Positions 35,660 through 44,592 of a DNA stretch of 64,000 nucleotides are shown here, one piece after another. The notes beneath the pieces were generated by a model. That model saw only the letters and a program-made list of their open reading frames with translations. It was not told where the DNA came from and did no database searches. Both the position numbers and the translations under genes were made by a program. Origin of the DNA: Bruticola sp004554425 (GTDB lineage: Bacteria > Vulcanimicrobiota > Xenobia > Xenobiales > Xenobiaceae); the NCBI GenBank assembly GCA_958366945.1, contig CATXCY010000006.1, positions 17,884 to 81,883 on the forward strand, written 5' to 3'. Each line of letters opens with the position of its first letter. The stretch's first letter is position 1.

Positions 35660-36997
35660 CTAGACCGCCTTTTCCTGAGCTTGCAAATAAGCAGCCGCGT
35701 TATTTATGATGCGTCCTGTAGCTGTCTCGCATAAGATCATGGGAGTATTGGGACTTTGTAAAGTTTGAGCAATCTTGGAAGGAGCTTCCAAGTGTACTTC
35801 ATTGGAGTCAATGTAAATCCACTTTTCCCAAGGCTGTTTCTTTTTATCTTCAGCTTCTGTTAAGTTCTGATCGACACCCATAAGCCAAGTAATGGTGAGG
35901 TGGGTATCTCTGACCGCTCCTAGAACGTTTTTCACCCAGTCTCCGTAAGCGGCTGGCACAAACACAAAGCAACTATGGTAACCGAGTTTGGAAGCTTCTT
36001 CCAAGAATTTTTTCAAGCCGCAGAGTTCCCTTGATTCTGCATTTCCAGAAGAAGCCAAGAAATCTAATGCTTCACTTATAATAGAAGTAGTTCCGACGCA
36101 GCCGTCGGCGCCGAAAAGCCAGCTGTCGCCCAAAATTTTAGACTCGAGAATCGAGCGGGCAAAAGAAGCGCTGGCTTCATCATTGGGGCCGGACACCAAA
36201 TAGGCGCAAGTGCGTGTCTGAGCGGTAAGCGCTCTTTCTGGCATACGGACGACCAAGCGGCGACTGCGAGCATAAACTTTCCACAATATTGAGCGGGAAG
36301 AGTCCCCAGGTACGTATTGACGCATTTCTATAAGATCGCCCTGAGGGGAACCGAAAGGATCGGAAATATCTTCGCCACCAGCCATGCTTAACGTTATGCT
36401 GCTACTTTTTACCGCGCCTGGCTTGGGATAAGCTTTAAACTTGACATTTTGAGTACTTACCCAGGTTACGTCGGCTAAGCCTAAAATATCTTCCACTCTG
36501 AAGCGGCGACTAATCTTCTCGACGCTGCAACGGTGGTTGACGGTAATATATTCAGCAACAGAAGATAAGCTTTGTTTGCATTCGGTTTCGACTTCTGCCG
36601 GATAAAGCCACTCGATGGAAATGTTGACAAAAGGAACGGGCAAAAAAGCTATTTCTAAGCCAGACTTTGACTGATACATAGTGGAAGTACTTATATCCGA
36701 TAAGCCTACTTCGCATTTAGCTTTCCAATGTATAGCCAAATAGATAGCACCTATACTCACGGCCAAAATCATCAAGATGCCGACGATCATAAGAGCTACA
36801 GAAGCTGAGATCCAAACTATATCGTCTTCTCCTAAGGCTACAAAGTAAAAAGTTAGCGCCAGCAGAATCATATAAGCTAATCCCATGCCGGTAATGGGAA
36901 TGAAGCCGCACACCGTTCTTATAAACTTGAAAGTTTTTGCTGAGGCGCCGCGCAAAACCGCAGCCCAAGAACGCCTTTTCTCCGAATTATTTTCCAA
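35660..36997 (-). CDS. DUF58-domain membrane protein
   Basis: The 445-residue protein has two N-terminal membrane helices (GMGLAYMILLALTFYFVAL, VALMIVGILMILAVSIGAI). The DUF58 motif lies near residue 228: DPFGSPQGDLIEMRQYVPGD followed by SRSILWKVYARSRRLVVRMP. The C-terminal half is a degenerate von Willebrand A-like fold. It starts at TTG with AGAGGA 7 bases upstream. It is the first gene of the DUF58-transglutaminase-MoxR-TPR unit; DUF58 proteins are thought to be client or adaptor of MoxR. Confidence 0.88.
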   Translation of the reverse strand: MENNSEKRRSWAAVLRGASAKTFKFIRTVCGFIPITGMGLAYMILLALTFYFVALGEDDIVWISASVALMIVGILMILAVSIGAIYLAIHWKAKCEVGLSDISTSTMYQSKSGLEIAFLPVPFVNISIEWLYPAEVETECKQSLSSVAEYITVNHRCSVEKISRRFRVEDILGLADVTWVSTQNVKFKAYPKPGAVKSSSITLSMAGGEDISDPFGSPQGDLIEMRQYVPGDSSRSILWKVYARSRRLVVRMPERALTAQTRTCAYLVSGPNDEASASFARSILESKILGDSWLFGADGCVGTTSIISEALDFLASSGNAESRELCGLKKFLEEASKLGYHSCFVFVPAAYGDWVKNVLGAVRDTHLTITWLMGVDQNLTEAEDKKKQPWEKWIYIDSNEVHLEAPSKIAQTLQSPNTPMILCETATGRIINNAAAYLQAQEKAV

Positions 36998-37059
36998 AAG
37001 TTCATCCTCTTAAGACCGAACAGTCAAGTCTGTCATTCCATACTCTCTTTTTAGCTTGC

Positions 37060-37068
37060 ATTATAGCA
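37060..37068 (-). promoter_or_regulatory. Extended -10 promoter for the DUF58-transglutaminase-MoxR unit
   Basis: TGC-TATAAT is read on the minus strand (37068-37060), an extended -10 with no clear -35, about 63 bases before the TTG start at 36997. It is the only promoter-like element noticed in this 230-base divergent region. Confidence 0.45.
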
Positions 37069-37228
37069 AAGACGGTAGCCAATTGGGCACACTTAATCCC
37101 TAGGCTTAGATATCGAAGAGGTACTTTTATTTCCTCTATGTGACAAAAAATATTAAGTCGATAAATAAGTATCGTTTAAAATTTAAAGAAAAGTAGTTGA
37201 TCTCAAACAATAAGAATAATAATCTTCA

Positions 37229-37996
37229 ATGATGCAGAGTGTTTCAAATATGTCTATTCCCTTGTCCTGGAAAGCGATCGTCAAGCAAGTATTTGGGCTT
37301 GATGCTGAAATTCAGGCTGTTTACTTCTATGAGAGCAAAAAAAATCAAGTTTCTCGTCTCAGACTTCTTGTTAATGGGGAGCAAACTGATGTCATTGCCA
37401 AAAAATACGTTTGGGGTGACATGGATAGTGAAATCGCTGTTTTGAAGAAAGCTGATAGCTTAGACTTAAATGTTCCTGGCTTTATTGCTAGGTTCTCCGA
37501 TATAGCCTTTTTTACTCCCGTACCCGGCGTCTCCATGCATAGTCCTATTACCGAAAAACAAGCTTGTCTCTTGGGTGAGTGGATGAGAGCATTCCATGAA
37601 AATATGACTCCTCCGCGGGCTAGAGGTACCTTCTTGCGTGGCGATTGTACCTTAAAAAATTTTTTATACGATGAAGAGGGAGAAAAAGTTTATTCTTTAG
37701 ACTTTGAGCAAGCTTACTTTGGCCCGGCTGAAGATGATTTGGCTGATCTGATCGTTACGTTATTAACTGGTGCGAAAGCTGAAAATGTGTGGGAGTCTCC
37801 GCATATTTTAGCTGTCAAGGCTATGCTTAGAGCTTACAAGCGCAAATTCAACGCTACCTTTTTATTTGAAGAAATTATCCAAGGCTTAACAAATCGTCTG
37901 GAATTTCGTCGGGAATTTGCTTCGGAAATACAAGCTTTAATTGATGAGCTTAATAAGCGCAAAAATATTTTTATCGAACTATTGGATAATAGATAA
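37229..37996 (+). CDS. APH/LPS-kinase-like phosphotransferase
   Basis: The 255-residue protein has a kinase-like C-lobe. The catalytic loop reads FLRGDCTLKNFLYDEEG near residue 133 (Asp and Asn kept; the usual His of the HGD/HRD motif is replaced by Arg). The metal-binding loop reads VYSLDFEQAYFGPAEDDLAD near 155, where DFE stands for the usual DFG or DxD. The N-lobe Lys is probably in DVIAKKYVWGDM, followed by Glu in SEIAVLKKAD. This is the pattern of aminoglycoside-phosphotransferase-like and lipopolysaccharide core kinases. The acceptor is unknown. A methyltransferase gene follows after 54 bases, probably in one transcript. Confidence 0.65.
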   Translation: MMQSVSNMSIPLSWKAIVKQVFGLDAEIQAVYFYESKKNQVSRLRLLVNGEQTDVIAKKYVWGDMDSEIAVLKKADSLDLNVPGFIARFSDIAFFTPVPGVSMHSPITEKQACLLGEWMRAFHENMTPPRARGTFLRGDCTLKNFLYDEEGEKVYSLDFEQAYFGPAEDDLADLIVTLLTGAKAENVWESPHILAVKAMLRAYKRKFNATFLFEEIIQGLTNRLEFRREFASEIQALIDELNKRKNIFIELLDNR

Positions 37997-38050
37997 TTAT
38001 TTAATGACAAAATTTTAGGCTGAAAAGAAGCGGAGTGGGCTAGGTTTATT

Positions 38051-38674
38051 TTGGCAAAATTGGAAAGCGAAAGCAAAAGATCTTGGGGAGATTTAGGATC
38101 TAAGGCCGATAATTTCTTATTATGGGAAAAGCGCTACAGCATGAAGGGGCGTGGTCCCAAGGAACCAGAACCTTTTGTGGTGGAATGTTTGCCTTACATG
38201 GCCAAAGGCAAAGTGTTGGATATTGCTTGTGGAGAGGGAAGGCATGCTCTTTATTTAGCCCAAGCTTCCGCTTCTTTTGATGTTTTAGGCCTAGATCGTT
38301 CACCTACTGCTATTAAGGTTGCTGCAGAGCGGGCTGCGCAATTGGGGCTTCACGCCAATTTCGCGGTACGCGATTTAGAAAAAGAATTTTTACCCGAAGA
38401 AATTTTTGATACTATAGTAGTGACACGCTACTGGCAAGCCGACTTGTGCTCCCATATTGTTAGCCATTTGGCAAGCGGCGGTGTTTTAGTGTATGAAACT
38501 TACACTTTGGATTACTTGCGTTATGGAGAACGTACACGCAGCCATTTGTTGGCAAGCGGTCAGTTACGGGAAACTTTCGCTCAGCTTGGCTTAAAGATCG
38601 ACTATTACGCTGAAGTCGACCGCCCGGAAACCAGAGAATATTCTGCCCGGCTTAGGGCTATAAAAATTTCCTAA
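38051..38674 (+). CDS. Class I SAM-dependent methyltransferase (TehB-like)
   Basis: The 207-residue protein has motif I VLDIACGEGRHALYLAQ near residue 55, an acidic residue ending beta-2 (DVLGLDRSPTAIKVAAER), and beta-4 EIFDTIVVTRYW near 117, then LASGGVLVYETYT. The PEPFVVECLPYMAKGKVLD opening is the form found in TehB-like and related small methyltransferases. It starts at TTG (no ATG is in frame near the start). The substrate is unknown. It lies directly after the kinase-like gene. Confidence 0.82.
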   Translation: MAKLESESKRSWGDLGSKADNFLLWEKRYSMKGRGPKEPEPFVVECLPYMAKGKVLDIACGEGRHALYLAQASASFDVLGLDRSPTAIKVAAERAAQLGLHANFAVRDLEKEFLPEEIFDTIVVTRYWQADLCSHIVSHLASGGVLVYETYTLDYLRYGERTRSHLLASGQLRETFAQLGLKIDYYAEVDRPETREYSARLRAIKIS

Positions 38675-38853
38675 TTTAGCTTATACTGATTCTTGTAAGC
38701 CTAGCGCTTTTTTGTGACCTAATGAGGCTCTCAAAATTGAGGGTTTATGCTGATTTTTTTTATTTTTGTATTGCTCACTTGTACCGGCAAAACAACTTGT
38801 AGAAATGCAGTTCTAATAGTTTAACTATAAATAAAATAGGCGGGTGTCGGCGT

Positions 38854-41800
38854 ATGAGAAAAAGCCTTTCAGACTTCTTAAAATGTTTGCCTACTTTTAC
38901 AGCTAAAGGCCCTCATTTGGGGGCAGCTTTGTTGGTTTGTTTAACTTGTTTACTTTGCGCCTGCAGTATAAACAGCAAAATGCTTGGCGACTACGTTTCT
39001 CCAAGCTTAATTTTGCCTAAAGACGTAGCGCGAGCGTTAACTGTGGTACATGCTACTCCCTCTGGCGACTTAGTTTTGCCAGAGCAATACTCTACCTTTA
39101 CTTTTGTCTTCAACCAACCGGTAGTAAATTTAGGCACAACTCAAGTAGATATTGAAGGGCTTAGCATTGAGCCTCCAGTTAAAGGCGTTTGGGCTTGGCG
39201 GGGAACGGCTTGCCTTACTTTTACTCCTAAAGAGCCATTGCTAGTTTCTCACGCTTATCAAGTTACCGTGCCTGCTGGCTTGAAGGCTATTACTGGACAA
39301 ACGTTAGCTAAGCCCTATACCATGCGTTTTGTGACGCCGCGTCCCGCTATTATTCATTCTTCTCCTGCCGAAGGCAATGCCAACGTCTCTTTGGATAAGC
39401 CTATATTTTTGCTTTTTAATCAACCTATTAACAACCAAACGGCCTTGGAATCTTTACGCTTAACTTCTTCCCAAGGAGTTGTACCTTGCCAAGCGCGTAC
39501 AGCGACAGAAGCAGAATTTAAAGCTTACATTAAAGAGCTGCGCAATAATGAAGGCGACAGAGTTACTATGAATGGCTTAAGCGTCGATTTAGATAAGTTG
39601 ATGGCTGAGCAATTGATCGTTTTAGAGCACAAGTCTCCATTCCGCCAAGGTCAGCGTTATACTGTTACTGCTCCGGCTAATTTTAAAGCTGATTCTTCTG
39701 CCGAGCATGGATCTTTAACTGAAGAGAGCTTCTCTTTCAAAACTTACGACATTTTTAGTTTAAAATCCGTAACTAGTGTTGACGGAAACCATCCTGAAGA
39801 AGATATTATTTTTACTTTTACAAATCCGGTGAAGATGAACGATTTGTCTAAAGCTCTCTCTTTTGAGCCGCCTGTCGATATGCCCAAAGATTATTGGGAA
39901 GACTCTTATTCAAGTTCAGAATTGAGACTTAATTTACCTTTAAAACCTAGTACTACCTATAAAATAAAAATCAGTTCCGAACTGAAGGATGAGTTTAACA
40001 ATAAAATTTCCAAGTCTGAAAAGATCAATTTTACTACTGCTGATTTTAAGCCGCGCTTAAGTTTAAGTAGTGGACAAGCTGTTGTTGAAGCCAAAGTAAA
40101 AGACGCTTCTTTGCCTTTAGGTAGCATTAACATCAACTCTATCAAAGTGGAAGGCAAAGCTGTTTCCATTCAAGAGCTTGTTAAGATGGCTCAAGATGAC
40201 TTTTTCTTTGGCGGAATTGACGATTATCAGCCCCAAGGTGGCTTCACCTACGTAAAAGATATCGCATTAAAAAATAAGCCTAATGTTTATGCTGATAGTA
40301 GCATTGATCTTAAACCGATTTTTCAAGGCAACTCTAGAGGCTTAGCTCTGGTGCGTTTAACTTATCGAAATGAAGCAAGCAAAGAAGAACATAAAACGGT
40401 GTTGGTTCAACTTACCGATTTATGTTTGACAGCTAAATTTTCTGCCATAAATAATTTACTTTGGGTGACCAGTTTAGATAGCGGCAAGCCTGCAGCCAAC
40501 GTAAAAGTAACGCTTTACAATGAAAAAGCCGAACGAGTATTTACCGGACATACCGACAAAAAAGGCTTAGTAAAAGCTCCGGGTTGGAGCAAATATACTT
40601 CAGCTCAAGATGGCCTTGCTCCTAAGCAATATATGTTGGCTTCTTATGGAGATGATTTAGCTTTTATTTACTCTTCAGGAGCCAACAGTTTAGACACTTG
40701 GAAGTGCAACATTTTCAGTTATAGCACTCCTTATAAAGACGAAATAAGAAGTTGTGTTTTTACTGATAAAGGCGTATATAGCCCAGGAGAAGAGCTTAAG
40801 TTTAAGGTTTTATTGCGCTCTAATAAACAGGCTCGTTTACAACTTCCCAAGTTCTTAAAAACTGTGCATTACAAAGTTAAAGATGGTGAGGGTAACACTT
40901 TCGCCAAAGGTACATGCCCAGTTAGCGCTATGGGTAGCGCCAACGGAAGCGTCAAAGTGCCGCTTGAGGCTTCTCCTGGCTATGCTTTTATGGAATTAAC
41001 TATTCCCGAAAAAGAAGCCCAGAAGTTAGATATTTCCTCTTGGCTTGGTTCAGTTTCTTATCGTATTGATGATTATCAGCCAGTGCAAACGGAAGCTAAA
41101 ATTGTCTCTCCTCAAAAGTCTTTGCTCTTAGGCGAAGAATTTAAAGGACGTATAGAGGGACGTTTCCTTTTTGGAGCGCCTATGGATAATGATCGCTTCC
41201 GTTACTCTTCTTCTATAGACAAGGCCCCTTATTTTAGTAAAAAATACCCAGATTATTCTTTCTACTCAAAAATTTGGGGGCAAGATGATGACTTTGATAG
41301 CACCACTTTAATTTCTGGCAGCGGTCGTCTCGACAATAAGGGACAATTCGCTTTTGAAATTCCCACTGAGGGCGTCCATTATCAGTGTCCATCTATGTTA
41401 TCAGTTGAAGGAACGGTAATTTCTTCAAGCTTGAAGGAAGTATCAAGTTCTTTGCAAGTTCCTGTGTGGCCAGCTAGCAATATCGTAGGTATCAAGTTAG
41501 ATTCTTATCTGGCTAAGCAAGATCAACCGCTCCAAGGTCAGCTGTTGGCTGTAGATAAAAATGAAGAAGCGCAAAAAGGCGTTCCCATCAAAATTGAACT
41601 TATCCGCAAAAGTTGGGATTCTGTTTATAAAGCTGGAGTGGGAGGAGCCTACAACTGGGTAAGTGATTCCAAAGAAGAAATAGAAAGTACCCAAACTATT
41701 ATTAGTGGTACTGGCTCTGTAAATTTCAGCCTTATTCCCAAAAATGCGGGAAACTACATTATTCGCGCTTCAATTACCGATAAAAAAGGTCGTTGCAACC

Positions 41801-44592
41801 TTAATGAAACTGAAGTCTGGTGTAGCGGTTCTGGCTATGCAGCTTGGGAAAGACACAATGATAATGAGCTTAGTTTAAAGACTAATGCTGAGTCTTATTT
41901 GCCCGGTCAAACTGCAGCAATTTTGGTGCAATCTCCTTTTGAAGAAGCCGAAGCTTTAGTAAGTGTGGAAACCGATTCTGTAATTGACAGTTGGAATGTC
42001 AAACTTCAGGGTACGGCTCCTATAGTTAAAGTTCCGATAAAAAGTTTCTATGCACCTAATGTCTACGTCTCGGTAATTTTAGTTAAAGGCAGAGAAGGTA
42101 AAACCAACCTCAGCCAAGGAGGCTTAGACTTAAGTAAGCCCACTTTTAGATTTGGCTATACCGAATTGAAAGTCGATAATCCCAAGTCTAAGCTTAAGGT
42201 AGAAGTCCTTTCCGATTTTGCTCAATACAAGCCGGGGCAGACCGCTTCAGTTACGCTCAAATTGAGCGATTCTCAAGGTAAACCTGTCAGCGGTGAAGTT
42301 TGCTTATGGGCCGTAGATGAAGGCGTATTAAATTTAGTAGGCTATAAATTGCCCAACTATTACGATATTTTTTACGCTAAGCGAGATTTGAACGTTATAA
42401 CTTCAGAAAATTGTGCTGATGTTATAGGCTTACGTTCTTATGGCAGCAAAGGAGCCAATCAGGGTGGAGGCGGCGGTAACGGTGATAAAGTACGCGACGA
42501 TTTTACACCGACAGTTGTATGGAAGCCGTCTATTGCTATTGATGATACTGGCCATACTGTAGTGCGTTTTAAGGCTCCCGATAGCTTAACGCGCTACCGT
42601 ATTATGGCTGTAGCTTGCGACAATGGTGAGCGCTTTGGTCAAGGGCAAGCCACTTTTGAAGTTAGTAAAAAGCTGGTCTTGTTGCCCTCAGTTATAAAAT
42701 ATGCCCGTTGTGGAGATTCATTCCAAGTTGGTGTTTTGGCTCGTAACAACACAGACAAAACATCTTCTGTAACTATCAAAGCTCAGAGCCAAGGACTCAA
42801 TTTAGCTAACGATTCTTTCCGAGCGACTTTGAAGCCTACTGAAGAAAAAGTCATGCTTTTTGACGTTTCGGCTCCGAATTGCGGCCATTTCCCTATTAAA
42901 TTTAAAGGGCAAATGGGAATCGAAACCGATATTTGCCAATATACTATAGATGTTATTCCTGACGAGAGAACCAATGTGGCAGCTGTTTCTGGAGAGTTCG
43001 ATACTAAAGAGGCTGCAGAGTATGTAAAAGTACCTAACGGAGCTAAAGTAGGCAGCGCTATTTTAGATATTTCTGTATCCAATAATTTCTCCAGCCAACT
43101 TAATGGCGCTGTGCAAAAGTTATGGGATGAAGATGTTATAGCTTTAGATACAATATTAGCTCGTACAGAGATAATTTTACTCTCCGATAGATTGGGTCTT
43201 AAGTTGCCCCAAGAGCTCAATTCAGAAGCTAAACGTAAAGCCGCCGTTAAAACATATTGCAAAGAATTAGAAAAATTTAGAACTTTAGATAGCGGCTTCT
43301 CGCTGTGGCCTGGCACTAAAGTTTGCAGCAACGTTTATACAGCTTGGGCTTTAGATATTATGACCAAACTGAAGAAAATAGGCTGTCTTGATAGCGAAAG
43401 AGAGTATATGTATACCGGCACTAAACTTTATGCCAAAGATACTATTTACGCTTCTTTGCTCGAATTGCCAAAAGTAGGCGATGGGAATGGCGATCCTGGT
43501 ATTCCTATGCTTTTCGCTTCACTTTGTAAAACTGGAGAAGGCCAAAACTCTACTTTGGTAGTGTTGTATAGAGCTCGTCGCAAGTTCTCTTTGTCTGGAC
43601 GTGCCTACATACTTAAAGCTGCCGCCGAACTTAATAATCAAGAGATTGTTAATGCTTTGCGCCAAGAATTGAATAATACGCTCAAGATCGAAGAGCGCCA
43701 AGCTTGGTTCGAAGAGGATGGAGCGTCCGAGCTTAGTCCCAATTCCGAGCGTGCATTTAGTAATGTTTCTGCACTTTCGGCAATGTTGCGTAGTGGTGAT
43801 TTTAAGTTCGCTCCTAAGGTGTTCGCTTGGTTATTCAGTCATAAAGTTACTGGCACTTGGGGATCTGAATTAACCGATGCTAAAGTAGCCGAAGCTTTGA
43901 CAACTTATACCGATAAAGAACAAGTGGTGCGCAATGATGTTGAAGTAAAAGTACGTTCTGGAGGCAAACAGCTCTTAAAAGGCACACTCAAATACCCTGA
44001 GGCTAATTGTCTCTTTGCTTCTAATCCTATTGCTGCTATCGGTCAAGAAGTTCCTATAGAAATGAGTAAGACAGGATCTGGCAAGTTATATTATGATTTG
44101 TTGCTCCGTTACGCTCCTATTAAACCTATGCCTGCTACCGACCACGGTTTTTACATTTTCCAAAGTTGCACTACTTTAGATGATTTGCAACATCCCATTC
44201 CTTTTACGGAACTTAAAGTTGGTCAAGTATATAAAGTAAGTGTAAGCGTAATTTCTCCTGTAAATCGAGATCAAGTTGTCGTTAATGTGCCGTTACCAGC
44301 TGGCTTAGAAGTTGTGAATACAACTTTTGATACAGAGAGCAACTTATATAGCAACTTACTTAATAAGGTAAATCCCGATCCCGACTATGGTACTTTTACC
44401 GACGCTGCCTATTACTCAGACCACGTAAAAGTTTGGGCTGAAGGCTTACAAGCCGGAGAACATACGTATAGTTTTTTGGCTAGAGCTGTATCTTGCGGCC
44501 ATTATCGCATGCCAGGTGCTAGAATATACCAAAAGAATTGTCCGGAAGTTTTTGGTTGTACTTCGGAAACGAGGTTAAAAATTGTCCCTTAA
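38854..44592 (+). CDS. Bacterial alpha-2-macroglobulin lipoprotein lacking the thioester motif
   Basis: The 1912-residue protein has a signal sequence ending in a lipobox (LLVCLTCLLCAC), so it is probably lipid-anchored. A series of macroglobulin domains follows, with recognisable blocks FTDKGVYSPGEELKFKVLLR near residue 640, GEVCLWAVDEGVLNLVGYKL near 1150, and VWKPSIAIDDTGHTVVRFKA near 1225. Bacterial A2M proteins trap proteases in the periplasm. The CxEQ thioester found in YfhM-type members is absent: where it should lie (after NGAVQKLW, near 1430) the sequence reads DEDVIALDTILAR. This is the YfaS-like non-thioester class. The gene overlaps pbpC, matching the A2M-PBP1C pairing seen in many Gram-negative bacteria, where they are proposed to defend and repair the wall together. 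Confidence 0.92.
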   Translation: MRKSLSDFLKCLPTFTAKGPHLGAALLVCLTCLLCACSINSKMLGDYVSPSLILPKDVARALTVVHATPSGDLVLPEQYSTFTFVFNQPVVNLGTTQVDIEGLSIEPPVKGVWAWRGTACLTFTPKEPLLVSHAYQVTVPAGLKAITGQTLAKPYTMRFVTPRPAIIHSSPAEGNANVSLDKPIFLLFNQPINNQTALESLRLTSSQGVVPCQARTATEAEFKAYIKELRNNEGDRVTMNGLSVDLDKLMAEQLIVLEHKSPFRQGQRYTVTAPANFKADSSAEHGSLTEESFSFKTYDIFSLKSVTSVDGNHPEEDIIFTFTNPVKMNDLSKALSFEPPVDMPKDYWEDSYSSSELRLNLPLKPSTTYKIKISSELKDEFNNKISKSEKINFTTADFKPRLSLSSGQAVVEAKVKDASLPLGSININSIKVEGKAVSIQELVKMAQDDFFFGGIDDYQPQGGFTYVKDIALKNKPNVYADSSIDLKPIFQGNSRGLALVRLTYRNEASKEEHKTVLVQLTDLCLTAKFSAINNLLWVTSLDSGKPAANVKVTLYNEKAERVFTGHTDKKGLVKAPGWSKYTSAQDGLAPKQYMLASYGDDLAFIYSSGANSLDTWKCNIFSYSTPYKDEIRSCVFTDKGVYSPGEELKFKVLLRSNKQARLQLPKFLKTVHYKVKDGEGNTFAKGTCPVSAMGSANGSVKVPLEASPGYAFMELTIPEKEAQKLDISSWLGSVSYRIDDYQPVQTEAKIVSPQKSLLLGEEFKGRIEGRFLFGAPMDNDRFRYSSSIDKAPYFSKKYPDYSFYSKIWGQDDDFDSTTLISGSGRLDNKGQFAFEIPTEGVHYQCPSMLSVEGTVISSSLKEVSSSLQVPVWPASNIVGIKLDSYLAKQDQPLQGQLLAVDKNEEAQKGVPIKIELIRKSWDSVYKAGVGGAYNWVSDSKEEIESTQTIISGTGSVNFSLIPKNAGNYIIRASITDKKGRCNLNETEVWCSGSGYAAWERHNDNELSLKTNAESYLPGQTAAILVQSPFEEAEALVSVETDSVIDSWNVKLQGTAPIVKVPIKSFYAPNVYVSVILVKGREGKTNLSQGGLDLSKPTFRFGYTELKVDNPKSKLKVEVLSDFAQYKPGQTASVTLKLSDSQGKPVSGEVCLWAVDEGVLNLVGYKLPNYYDIFYAKRDLNVITSENCADVIGLRSYGSKGANQGGGGGNGDKVRDDFTPTVVWKPSIAIDDTGHTVVRFKAPDSLTRYRIMAVACDNGERFGQGQATFEVSKKLVLLPSVIKYARCGDSFQVGVLARNNTDKTSSVTIKAQSQGLNLANDSFRATLKPTEEKVMLFDVSAPNCGHFPIKFKGQMGIETDICQYTIDVIPDERTNVAAVSGEFDTKEAAEYVKVPNGAKVGSAILDISVSNNFSSQLNGAVQKLWDEDVIALDTILARTEIILLSDRLGLKLPQELNSEAKRKAAVKTYCKELEKFRTLDSGFSLWPGTKVCSNVYTAWALDIMTKLKKIGCLDSEREYMYTGTKLYAKDTIYASLLELPKVGDGNGDPGIPMLFASLCKTGEGQNSTLVVLYRARRKFSLSGRAYILKAAAELNNQEIVNALRQELNNTLKIEERQAWFEEDGASELSPNSERAFSNVSALSAMLRSGDFKFAPKVFAWLFSHKVTGTWGSELTDAKVAEALTTYTDKEQVVRNDVEVKVRSGGKQLLKGTLKYPEANCLFASNPIAAIGQEVPIEMSKTGSGKLYYDLLLRYAPIKPMPATDHGFYIFQSCTTLDDLQHPIPFTELKVGQVYKVSVSVISPVNRDQVVVNVPLPAGLEVVNTTFDTESNLYSNLLNKVNPDPDYGTFTDAAYYSDHVKVWAEGLQAGEHTYSFLARAVSCGHYRMPGARIYQKNCPEVFGCTSETRLKIVP

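Noticed and set aside
37239..38303. Short frames antisense to or shifted within the kinase and methyltransferase genes
   Set aside because: They overlap genes with clear catalytic motifs and have no motif of their own.
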